64,000 nucleotides of DNA, taken from NCBI GenBank assembly GCA_905250025.1, contig CAJNOJ010000251.1, forward strand, positions 87,127 to 151,126, given 5' to 3'. Below, one piece after another: positions 41,981 to 51,307 of the stretch (positions are counted from its first letter, which is position 1; each line of letters begins with the position of its first letter). The position numbers and the translations under genes are program-made. The notes beneath the pieces are model-generated. The model searched no databases. It was not told where the DNA came from and was given only the letters and a program-made list of their open reading frames with translations. Source of the stretch: Adineta ricciae (Eukaryota > Rotifera > Eurotatoria > Adinetida > Adinetidae).

Positions 41981-43987
41981 CTATGAATAAACTTTATTTT
42001 TCAAACGCTCAGAATTTCTTTCATATATTTCACGAGTTGGATGATTCGAAGGCAATGCTTTTTTCGATATCTGCACCGCTTGTTCAAAGAACACCAGAGC
42101 TTTGACCTGATTATTCGTATTTTCGTAGACATAACCCATATTGTTATTTATTGCTGCGAGATCGGGATGATGCGGAGGGAGTGATTTTCTTTTAATTTCA
42201 AGTGCTTTCTCGTAAAACGAAAGTGCTTTTGAATAATCTTGCAATGCGTAGTACACATTGCCCATGTTGCCGTACGACGCACCTAAATCCGGATGATTTG
42301 ATGGAAGTATTCGTTGACGAATCGCAAGAGCTTTTTCAAAATGATCTAATGCTTTTGTGCTTTCGTTCATTGCACTATAGACGATGCCAATGTTGTCATA
42401 AGATGTGGCTAAATGTGGATGGTTAGTAGGAAGGGATTGTTGACGATTTGCAAGAGCTTTCTGATGATATGAAAGTGCTTTTGAATAATCACCTTGGTTT
42501 AAATACACCAAACCGATATTATTATCATATGCTGCCAAATCAGGATGATTGTCTGGAAGTGTTCTGCCATGTAGAACTCGCACTTTTTCGTAGAGTTGAA
42601 TTGCGTCTTCATATTTGCCTTGTTTGTCTTTGAGAAGTGCAAGTTGATGATAAATTCGTTTCTTTTCGTTGTCAGTCTTTGTTTGATCTAATAGTTTTCG
42701 AAAGATTTCTTCGGCTTTGTCGTATTGACCTAGTTTTTTCAGAACTAAACCCAATCGTTCCCACGGTTTCTCCAATGGGAAACTCTCCGCTCGAATGCGT
42801 CTCGTCAGATTCGTTAGATCTGGATCGTTATCGTGCGTAAGTGTCAAATGGACTTCCATCAGTTGATGATTTCCATCGATTTGTCTGATCTCATCGACAG
42901 TGAAGACATTAAGCATTGAAAACAGTACTTCGTTCTCATTCGGCATGTTACTCAGTTGAGAAATGGAAGCAAATGGTACTGTCGATTGTTTCGGATCAAT
43001 TTCCATCGTGAAGAGAATCCCTAGAAGATTTTTATTAGATAGACCCTGCCGAGCGAAGCCAAGAGATATTTCTCGCTTTGTACTTGTGGATAAGAAACTA
43101 TTAAATGACATCAATCCGCCCTTTGTGCGTCGAAGTCGTTCAAAATCATCGACCGATAACTTTTGCCCACGATAGACTGTAAACGTTTGAGCAACCTGCT
43201 GTTTTTTATGTACCTTCTCGATGTTCTGATGTAAATCTTTAATAAAGAAACCCAGTCGAGTCATAATATCTCCATCCAAAAATCGTATTCCGTCGTTCAG
43301 CATAGGATACAAGAAAGATTCGCAAGTATACCACCATATCGGTGTTTTTTGGTGATATTTCCGTTTGAATTTCTTGATATCGTTCATTACTTTTTCATTC
43401 TTATCGAAGATCTTGTAACAATAGTTGGCATAATCTTTGATATGTTTATCGTCATAGACAATACTCAGTAAAATTTCTTTTAGTATCTGTGTATACATAT
43501 AAGACGGTTCGAGTTGATCCGATCGTTCATCACATCCCAAGAAACTCATTGAGACAGCGTTGTGTTTCGCTTGTTGAACTTCTTGTTTGAGAATTTCACA
43601 GATGGAGTTGATCTCGATGAAAACTCCTTTGATCTGTGGCCATTCTCTCGCCCATTGTTCGTGAAACTGCTTGTTCCTGCAAAAGATGAAAATCGAATCG
43701 ATTTGAGATTGTTGCTGTAAACGAGGAAGCGCATGCTGTCCGAGTGAACCAGAAATAATCATGAAAACTCTCCGATCTTCGATTGTTTCGATGAATTCAA
43801 TGCATTTATCAGTATTTACATAAGTTTCTAGATGATTAACAACATTTCGGAGTTCGGCGAGAGTCATTTGACAGCCTTTGTCATGTTCATCGATGTTGCT
43901 GTCTAACCAAATGAGAAGAAGATCTTGAATGGTTCGTACTTCTCTCGAAGATTCACGTCTTGTTGGGATTATTTTATGAGTTGCCAT
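41981..43987 (-). CDS. Mono-ADP-ribosyltransferase with TPR repeats
   Basis: A single exon of 668 aa. Residues 20-160 form an N-terminal alpha/beta domain also found alone in the gene at 29672. Residues about 210-385 are an R-S-E type ART: Arg273 in FTVYRGQ, FLSTSTKRE for the STS motif, and Glu351-Asn-Glu353 in NENEVLF. All catalytic residues are kept. Residues about 410-660 carry six or so kinesin-light-chain-type TPRs of 42 residues (SYDNIGIVY...KALDHFEKALAIRQRILPSNHP). The expected reaction is NAD+-dependent ADP-ribosylation, of arginine by analogy. The TPRs probably select partners. No signal peptide is present, so an intracellular role is likely. It lies tail to tail with the two-TM gene, 85 bp apart. 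Confidence 0.92.
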   Translation of the reverse strand: MATHKIIPTRRESSREVRTIQDLLLIWLDSNIDEHDKGCQMTLAELRNVVNHLETYVNTDKCIEFIETIEDRRVFMIISGSLGQHALPRLQQQSQIDSIFIFCRNKQFHEQWAREWPQIKGVFIEINSICEILKQEVQQAKHNAVSMSFLGCDERSDQLEPSYMYTQILKEILLSIVYDDKHIKDYANYCYKIFDKNEKVMNDIKKFKRKYHQKTPIWWYTCESFLYPMLNDGIRFLDGDIMTRLGFFIKDLHQNIEKVHKKQQVAQTFTVYRGQKLSVDDFERLRRTKGGLMSFNSFLSTSTKREISLGFARQGLSNKNLLGILFTMEIDPKQSTVPFASISQLSNMPNENEVLFSMLNVFTVDEIRQIDGNHQLMEVHLTLTHDNDPDLTNLTRRIRAESFPLEKPWERLGLVLKKLGQYDKAEEIFRKLLDQTKTDNEKKRIYHQLALLKDKQGKYEDAIQLYEKVRVLHGRTLPDNHPDLAAYDNNIGLVYLNQGDYSKALSYHQKALANRQQSLPTNHPHLATSYDNIGIVYSAMNESTKALDHFEKALAIRQRILPSNHPDLGASYGNMGNVYYALQDYSKALSFYEKALEIKRKSLPPHHPDLAAINNNMGYVYENTNNQVKALVFFEQAVQISKKALPSNHPTREIYERNSERLKNKVYS

Positions 43988-44854
43988 ATTGGAAGATTCT
44001 GGAATTTGTTTTCGTTTGTGACCGCGGAATCGAGTACTTTTAACAAATCTACCTTCTTCTTAATACTTTTTCTTTTTTGCTGATTATCCAAATTCATGCA
44101 TTCAATGTAAACATTTTGTCAATAATATTTAATGAAAGACAAACACTGACACAAGTGAAAGGAATGACGAAACGAAAAGAAATTTGGAGAACTTTTTTCT
44201 TCTGTTCCGTTTTTCAACATACTCTCGACTGAAAATAATTTTGTATAAACAGTTCGTGTAATGACAAGCGAACACGAAAATTTCGTAACAATGTAAACAT
44301 ATAAAATCGCCGAAGACGAAATATTTATCATCCTTGCAGACGTATTATATAAGACAATGAATCTGAATGTTATTCGTGACCATTTTTGTAATTCGGTTGA
44401 CAGAGTCAAGTCTTCCTTGTTTTACTCATATTCAGACGACCATGTACGTCTTCTCTCAAGAACATAACTACATTGATTATCTTGTTATTCAGCATCGTAA
44501 CAACGAGATTTTTCAAACTCTTCTTCAATCATTTTAAATTCAAATTTTCGATAAATTGATTTTCTGTCACAATGTTATCAACAAGAATCTACGCAAAACT
44601 ATTTCTGCTTCCAGCAGATGTCGCTACACCCCACAATTGGGTTTCATCGATCGTTAAAATATTCGACAAGTTCTAGACTCATAAAAGTAACAAATCTGAA
44701 AAAAGAAAGATTTCATTTTCATTTTGTATTCTTATTTATACATCATAACCAATCGTAATTCATGGGAATGGGTCGTCAAAATTTACGAAAAATAATAGTG
44801 AGATAAAACCTTGCCTGTCGTAAAGGTTATCAAACCTTATATCATTCCTTCTCG
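43988..44854. other. Divergent intergenic region
   Basis: Upstream DNA of both the ART-TPR gene (minus) and the amidohydrolase (plus). AT-rich, with no supported coding sequence. The minus-strand frame at 44119-44409 has no domain. Confidence 0.4.
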
Positions 44855-46294
44855 ATGGCTTCTCGACTGATTATCGAAAACGCATCTGTTCTCACACTTG
44901 ATCAGAACAATAACTACCATACAAATGCGATAGTAATTATCGAAAATGGGCGATTTACTCAAATTCTTCCCGATGGAACTCATTTTGAGTCGACGAGCAA
45001 CGATCAGACAATCGATGCTACTGGGAAATTATTAATGCCCGCACTAGTCGACCTACATTTTCACACGGCTATTGCCAAAGTATGTTTCTGCGTATAAACG
45101 AATCTAAATGATTTACGATCATTCGTAGGGTTGGAATGATCATCTTCCACTTTGGGAATATCTTGATGAATGTTGGTATCCAGCGATTCGTGCTCTAGAT
45201 AAAGAAGCTGCATATTGGGCTGCTATGGCTTCGTATATGGAAGCGATTAAGAACGGAACAGGAACAGTGAATGATATGTACAGGCAATTGGACGGTCTAG
45301 CTGATGCTGCAGATGAAATCGGCATTCGAGCTGTACTTTCGAATGATGTCGCGCTCGGAGAATTCAATTTAGATACTCTTGAAGACAATGTGGCTGCTTT
45401 TCGGAAACATAATGGTAGGGCTAATGGAAGAATTCAAGTTTGGTTTGGCATTGAATGGCTTCCTCTCGCAGATCTCGAACTCTTAAAACAAACGAGAAAA
45501 TTGGCTAATGAATTAGGTAAAACAACGAAGATTTCAGTGTGAAACTTATTCAATATTATTTGCTAATAGGTACGGGTATTCATATTCATCTAAATGAATC
45601 AATAAGCGAAATAGATTCCACCATTCAACGATTCCATAAACGTCCGACAGAAGTCGCTCACGAAGCAGGAATTTTAGGACCAGATTGTGTAGCTGCTCAT
45701 TGTGTTCATCTCTCCGACAATGAAATCGATCTTCTCGCTAAATCAGGTACTCATATCTCCCACAACCCGGCTTCGAACGCTAAACTTGGCAACGGAATCG
45801 CTCGTCTACCCGAAATGATCCAAGCCGGTATCAATGTAGGTTTAGGACACGATGCCGCCGAATGTTCAAACTTCGTCGACATGTTTACCGTCATGAAATT
45901 TGCTTCGTTGATACACCGTGCTGCACGGCAAACAACTGATATTGGTAAACCAAACGATATTATTAGAATGGCGACAGTTAATGGACAAAAGGCACTTGGA
46001 CATGGTCATGAATTAGGTTCGATCGTCGAAGGTTTCAAAGCGGATTGTATTCTGATTGAAATGAAGAGTGCGGAATTTACTCCGTTGATTCAGGGAGATT
46101 TAAAGCATTTGACTAGCCATCTGGTGTTTTCCGCAAGTGGAAATTGCGTGGACACGACGATCATTGATGGTCGAATTGTCATGCAGAACAGAAAAATGCT
46201 CACTGTGAATGAAGAACAAGTTATTACCGAAGCGAATAAGTCTTTTGCTCGAATCAAAGACAAAATGAAGATTCTCGTTCGAGAGAAAAACTAA
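44855..46294 (+). CDS. Amidohydrolase, cytosine/MTA-SAH deaminase-like
   Basis: Exons 44855-45079, 45129-45516 and 45570-46294 (introns 49 and 53 bp) encode 445 aa. The protein shows the amidohydrolase order: N-terminal beta sandwich (LIIENASVLTLD...IDATGKLLMPALVDLHFHT with metal ligands His68 and His70), HIHLNES, AHCVHLSDNEIDLLAKSGTHISHNPASN and GLGHDAAECSN (metal Asp region), then a C-terminal sandwich (FKADCILIEMKSAEFTPL). This is the ATZ/TRZ-type deaminase/chlorohydrolase group that includes 5-methylthioadenosine/SAH deaminase and guanine deaminase relatives. The substrate is not decidable by eye. Such proteins are mainly bacterial and fungal; the typical short introns show full adaptation to this genome. 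Confidence 0.88.
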
Positions 46295-46532
46295 AACGTT
46301 TCTAATAAACAAACTTCACGTATTTAAACCCTATAGATACGATCTCTGTCATAGTGTCTTCGTAGGAGGAAAGCACGTTTTGAAAATTTGTCATATGATA
46401 ACTTATATTTTGTCATTCTCGAATGTGTCATGTTTGCTTTCTGATATCTCAAACAAGGTTGCCCATCCGACTTCACATATATAAAAACTGTTTGTAGCGT
46501 TGTAGACATCAAAACATCACGACCAAGACTGA

Positions 46533-47456
46533 ATGACTTCGACAAGCCATACGCCAATCTTAACGACAAACCCATCTCGAACATGTCGAATTTGTCTTGA
46601 CAGTGACCATCAAGAGGATTTGATCAGTCCATGTTTATGCACTGGTGGTTCAGCATATGTTCATCGAAAATGTTTAGACAACTGGCGTGCGATGGATAAG
46701 TTCGGTCGCGCATTTAACACTTGCGAAGTTTGCCAATTTGAATACGTCTATGAAGCAATTGTTGACGATCCAGCGGCAGATAAAAAAAGATTGTGGATCT
46801 TTCGTTTATTCGTTACACGCGATGTTTCACTCATTCTCATATTAGTTCAAGCAATTATCGTTGGATTGGCGTTTCTACTACAATATGCGGATAGAAATAG
46901 TTACACGATAAGAAATTATTATCCTCATTCAATGAGCTCATTCGGCGTTTATTATCTGACTAGTTTAATTTTATTCTTCGCATTATTAGGTCTATTTGGA
47001 TTGATCGGAGCTTGTTGTGGATTACTATCCGATAATGAAACTCGAACAGGCGGTTGTGCATGTTATTATTGTTATTGTGCTCCTGTCGATTGCAATGGTT
47101 GTGGAGGAAATCAGAACTGTAATGGAAATGGTAATGCTGGTGGAGCTATTGGAGTTGTTATCATCGTATTGGCTGTAATTGGTGTATTCGTAGGGGTTAT
47201 TATGAGTGTGATCATATTTCGAAAAATTATGAAACGTCATACAAATCGATTATGGTTAAGGCAGGAAACGAAAAAATATATTGTGAAAGACTTTCAAGGC
47301 AAAACACATGAATTAAGAAATTTGCCAGCACGGCGATCTGTTCCATCGAACATGCCTTTGCAAAATCAAGTTTATAATCAACAAACACAAACGAAACCTT
47401 CGGCACCTTCGGCACCATCTGCACCAGTAGCAACAATTTCAAAAACGATTGATTGA
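46533..47456 (+). CDS. RING-CH (MARCH-type) membrane E3 ligase
   Basis: A single exon of 307 aa. Residues 18-70 form a C4HC3 RING-variant: CRICLDS, CLCTGGSAYVHRKCLDNWR and CEVCQFEY. Hydrophobic helices follow (SLILILVQAIIVGLAFLLQY; VYYLTSLILFFALLGLFGLIG; GVVIIVLAVIGVFVGVIMSVII) with a Cys/Gly/Asn-rich loop between the second and third, and a tail rich in Pro/Ala/Gln. The domain order is that of MARCH ubiquitin ligases, which ubiquitinate membrane proteins. Most relatives have two transmembrane helices after the RING-CH, so the third is a deviation. The frame at 46324-46584 on the other strand is not supported. Confidence 0.9.
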   Translation: MTSTSHTPILTTNPSRTCRICLDSDHQEDLISPCLCTGGSAYVHRKCLDNWRAMDKFGRAFNTCEVCQFEYVYEAIVDDPAADKKRLWIFRLFVTRDVSLILILVQAIIVGLAFLLQYADRNSYTIRNYYPHSMSSFGVYYLTSLILFFALLGLFGLIGACCGLLSDNETRTGGCACYYCYCAPVDCNGCGGNQNCNGNGNAGGAIGVVIIVLAVIGVFVGVIMSVIIFRKIMKRHTNRLWLRQETKKYIVKDFQGKTHELRNLPARRSVPSNMPLQNQVYNQQTQTKPSAPSAPSAPVATISKTID

Positions 47457-47627
47457 TTGTGTTAGACTTAATACGGCCGAACAAATCACCTCAGAAACGT
47501 ATTTTCATAAGTTTTTTTTCCTTCTATGTAATTTTATGAGGATAAATTACGTCTGTTTCGTTCTAAACCTTTTCTTTTTCAATAAACAAAAATGTACTTT
47601 ACAGGATAAAAATAAAGAAAAAAGATT

Positions 47628-48737
47628 TCAACGATGTTTTTGAGCTTTTGGACCAGATCGATGTTTGAATTTGTCCACTTTTGGTCGTTTTGGTAAAGTA
47701 TTGAAGCGTCCAGATCGAGCTGATTGAGCTTCTTCTTCCCTATTCTGTTTTCTGTGCGATCGATTCAGCGGGGTTTCATTCTCAATCACAAAAAGTCCAT
47801 TAAGGTCGTGAAAACGTATCGCCCAATGGTGACTCAGTCCTATCCATTCAGTAATTGCATCGGGAAACCACTCATTGTCTGTATCTAGACGCCACCCTCG
47901 CCAGTTCAGAGGATATGTGTTTATCCGGCAACCTAAACGATCAGGAGGTGAATGAATAGCGTCATATTCATCCTTCGAAATATGAACAACTCTCCACGCG
48001 AATTCGCTTCGAAAACTCCCTGGAAGACTTTGATCATCATCGTTTACACCAACAAAGTAATCACTTCTTTTGATTTCACTAATCTCTTTTGCAGTTGGCA
48101 TTTCTTCTTTTTGTTTCTTCGTAAACGATGAGTAACAATAAACTTTCACGATTACCAATGTATGATAACGAAACTGAATATTGAATATCGTCGGATTCGA
48201 CAAAATGTCCATAATCAGTACATACATCTGATTTCTCGTCTTCTCATCATTCAAATCATATTCATTTTTACTGACGGCCATCACAAATTTAGCTGCTAAG
48301 TTTCGCGTTTCACCAACATTAGCGCGTACAAACTTCACATACTTTTCTCCCTCGTCGACATCAACCGGATGCGTTTGAACTAATTTACAATCTTTGAAAC
48401 GAGGAAGTGGAAGTGATTTGATACATAAATACTCATACAACTGGAGCAAACCGATAACACTTAACTTTTCCGAAGGTCTACTGAACAAAATAGATGGTTG
48501 TTGTTGAATGACTGATTGAAAAATAATCATAAACCATCGATAACGAATGTTGCTAACCAGGACATATTCATCATTCTGGTTTTTGCTTGAGATGAAATCT
48601 TGTGATCGTTCGACAAGGGCAACGAGGTAAGGAAAATGTTGTAATTGTTGTTGATCAAGTTGAACGACTTTATTGGTTTTACCAAATCGAAATGAATAAT
48701 ACATAGTTTCGTCGGTATTAGACGCGTCAGTCATCAA
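47628..48737 (-). CDS. BTB-like tandem family protein A
   Basis: A single exon of about 369 aa, with first ATGs at 48737 and one codon later. The first 200 residues are closely related to the neighbour at 49200-50192 (MYYSFRFGKTNKVV, LDQQQLQHFPYLVALVERSQDFIS, VKFVRANVGETRNLA). The pattern V-LD---L--FP-L--L----DF looks like a divergent BTB/POZ start, an inference. The C-terminus is basic (KRPKVDKFKHRSGPKAQKHR) and could be a nuclear signal. Function is unknown. Confidence 0.7.
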   Translation of the reverse strand: MMTDASNTDETMYYSFRFGKTNKVVQLDQQQLQHFPYLVALVERSQDFISSKNQNDEYVLVSNIRYRWFMIIFQSVIQQQPSILFSRPSEKLSVIGLLQLYEYLCIKSLPLPRFKDCKLVQTHPVDVDEGEKYVKFVRANVGETRNLAAKFVMAVSKNEYDLNDEKTRNQMYVLIMDILSNPTIFNIQFRYHTLVIVKVYCYSSFTKKQKEEMPTAKEISEIKRSDYFVGVNDDDQSLPGSFRSEFAWRVVHISKDEYDAIHSPPDRLGCRINTYPLNWRGWRLDTDNEWFPDAITEWIGLSHHWAIRFHDLNGLFVIENETPLNRSHRKQNREEEAQSARSGRFNTLPKRPKVDKFKHRSGPKAQKHR

Positions 48738-49199
48738 TTTAAAAAAAGCCTATACCGTATAATCTGGTCGGGAACAAAAGTAAAAAATCTCTGCATCACT
48801 TTCTTCCCACATTTTTTTAAACAACTGTCGGCTTTTTCCAATTCTGATGAATCATCATTGACGTCTGAAAAAGTTGAATGAGTCATGTTTACCCACTTTT
48901 TCGAATGAGATCAGTAAACACGATGACATCTCTCATGCTTTCAATATTACATTTAAACAATCAGCTGGTTACAGTTCAAAGATGTAGTTGAATATAGCGA
49001 TTCTGAGAGTTATATTTTCTCGATTAAAAGTAATTACAAAAAAAAAGAACAAACAGAATACCAACGAGCTTTTGAAACAGGCAGATGTTGGAACTTATTA
49101 ACTTTCGATTGTTTCGGCAAACTATTGATACTTCAAAATAAAATCTCTTCTACTTCTTCCTTATTTTGTTCGATATACAAAAAAACTTGTGCAGCATTT
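48738..49199. other. Spacer between tandem BTB-like genes
   Basis: About 460 bp with no supported gene. It contains the promoter of protein A and the 3' end of protein B. Confidence 0.4.
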
Positions 49200-50192
49200 C
49201 TAAAACATACACCTGGTACCCGTGTAGCAATTGAAACCGATATGATGTCGAAATGGATTTCGGCTGTTGAGAAAAGGATGATTCTCATAGAAAGTGCAGC
49301 ATGTTTCCGTCATGTCCCATTCATCATAATCTAAATCATACGGATATCCTGAGCAGACCATATCGTCGGATTGACTCCAATCGTCAAAGGAAAAATAAAA
49401 ATCACTATCAGGTGTTGCATGGATAGCATCATATTCTTCCTTTGATATTTCGACAAGTTTCCATGCAAATTTGTTTTGAAAATCGTCTGGAAGAGCTTCG
49501 TTGTTATTGACACAGAATTCCGTTGTTTTCATCTGCTTGATTCGCTTTACAGTTGGTATTTCTTTTTTCTGTTCCTCGGAAAACGATGCATAGCAATAAT
49601 TCATCACGATTTTCAATGTGTGAGAGCGAAACTTAATGTTGAACACCTTTGAATTTGAGAAGATACTCATAATGAGTGAAAATACTTCGTCTTTCGTTTC
49701 CAAATCATTTAGATCGTACTCATCTCTGCTGATAGCCATCATAAATTGGACTGCTAGGTTTCGTGTTTCACCAACATTAGCACGTACAAACTTCACATAT
49801 TTCTCGTTTTCATCAGCAGCAGTTGGGTGAGTTCGGACTAATTTATCGTCTTTGAATCGAGGAAGTGGAAGTGGTTTAATGCATAAATAATCATACAATT
49901 GAAGACTTCCTAATACATTGCAAGTCAAAGGAAGTTTAGAAAATAAAAGGGACGGTTGCTCTTGCGTGACCGAACAAATGATAGGGAGAAACCATCGATA
50001 ACGAATGTTGCTATCCAGAACATATTCATCATTCTGGTTTTTGTTTGAGATGAAATCTTGTGATCGTTCGACAAGAGCAACAAGGTAGGGAAAATGCTGT
50101 AATTGTTGTTGATCAAGGTGAACGACTTTATTGGTTTTACCAAATCGAAATGAATAATACATAGTTTGTTCGATATTAGACGCTTCAGCCAT
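49200..50192 (-). CDS. BTB-like tandem family protein B
   Basis: A single exon of 330 aa, paralogous to protein A over the first 240 residues at about 75% identity by eye. After FAWKLVEISKEEYDAIHATPD the two proteins diverge completely: here the tail is acidic/aromatic (DFYFSFDDWSQSDD, DLDYDEWDMTETCC) instead of basic. The shared part includes the BTB-like opening and a helical middle. A young tandem duplication with exchanged or rapidly changed tails is inferred. Function is unknown. Confidence 0.7.
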   Translation of the reverse strand: MAEASNIEQTMYYSFRFGKTNKVVHLDQQQLQHFPYLVALVERSQDFISNKNQNDEYVLDSNIRYRWFLPIICSVTQEQPSLLFSKLPLTCNVLGSLQLYDYLCIKPLPLPRFKDDKLVRTHPTAADENEKYVKFVRANVGETRNLAVQFMMAISRDEYDLNDLETKDEVFSLIMSIFSNSKVFNIKFRSHTLKIVMNYCYASFSEEQKKEIPTVKRIKQMKTTEFCVNNNEALPDDFQNKFAWKLVEISKEEYDAIHATPDSDFYFSFDDWSQSDDMVCSGYPYDLDYDEWDMTETCCTFYENHPFLNSRNPFRHHIGFNCYTGTRCMF

Positions 50193-50507
50193 GATAGTGA
50201 AAAATTTCTGAAAGTATGTTTATTGTGCTCTTTAGTCTTATCTGAGAAAGAAGAGAAGGAATCCTTCTTTTGGAATTTTTCTAACTGTATTGAATCATTC
50301 GAAAGTTGGGATTTTTCCTGCTGAAATCATTTCTCCTACGACTAGTCGAGATTGAGTCATATACTTGTTATGTCATCTCGATAGCCAAATTCGTCGCTGC
50401 AGCGACATCTTTTATATTTTGAATTGTGACGTATATCGACAAGAAAGAAGTATCATGTGATTAAGATTGAAATTAGTGTTTTGTCTGGAGTAACGTAAAG
50501 AGATGAA
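50193..50507. other. Spacer upstream of BTB-like B
   Basis: No gene is seen. It holds the promoter of protein B. Confidence 0.35.
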
Positions 50508-50759
50508 TCAAAATAGAGCATGTGTGTCTCGAACAATCAGAGAACTCGCTTGAATTAGATTTTCTCCGTGTTGGAGACGTATATCTACGAAGGAAATTCC
50601 GTAATCTGGCAATTTGATAAGAACTCTACTGAAATATTGTAGATGATACTGATCACGTGAAATTATTATATCGGTTTTAGAAAATTGAAAATAATACATC
50701 GTTTGATCTACATCACAGATTTCAGACATAACTGATTCTATTTCGCAAATAGCATTCAT
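50508..50759 (-). pseudogene. Relic of a third BTB-like copy
   Basis: An 83-codon frame whose start matches the BTB-like proteins in order: DVDQTMYYFQFSKTDIIISRDQYHLQYFSRVLIKLPDYGISF against NIEQTMYYSFRFGKTNKVVHLDQQQLQHFPYLVALVERSQDFIS. It then loses similarity and stops. The remaining 250 residues are missing, so this is a decayed or truncated third member of the tandem. Confidence 0.6.
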
Positions 50760-51307
50760 ATTTTCTGATTAAAATGGAAGTTCTTCTAAATTTGAACGAA
50801 CGAGATCGCTATATGATATTTCTTCGTAATAAAAACTTGTGTGCATGTGTTGTATTTTTGATTGCAAAGAAAAAGAAAAGAAAAGAAAAGCATAATAGAA
50901 AATACATAAGAAAGACATACACACACACACACATTGTATTTGTGTCTAAGGCATAGAAATAATTAAATAATAAAGATAAGAAGAAAATGAGAAAGAGAGA
51001 TTACATTCTGAAGTTGAAAAATGTATATAAATAATACGAATAAGAATAAATTGATTTTAAATGAGAAGAAGATTAAATATTTGAATTGAGAGACTTCTAT
51101 ACAAAACATCTTTCTTCTTCTTCATCATTTTTACTGTTTNTTCTTCTTCGTCATTTTTACTGTTTTGTTAGATTTGTCTCGAAATATTCGTAGCACCAAG
51201 TGACTAAAAAAGAGAGAGAAAGGCTCTATTGCACAACAACACGAGAAGAGAAAAAAAGCAGCACGCAGATTAATACAAAGAAAGAAAAAAAAACGAGTTT
51301 CTTCTCA
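50760..51307. other. Low-complexity intergenic DNA with an assembly scar
   Basis: Runs of AAAAG, ACACACAC (near 50922) and GAGAGA dominate. A lone N at 51140 lies exactly between two 25-bp direct copies (51115-51139 and 51141-51165) that differ at one base. No gene is supported. Confidence 0.6.
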
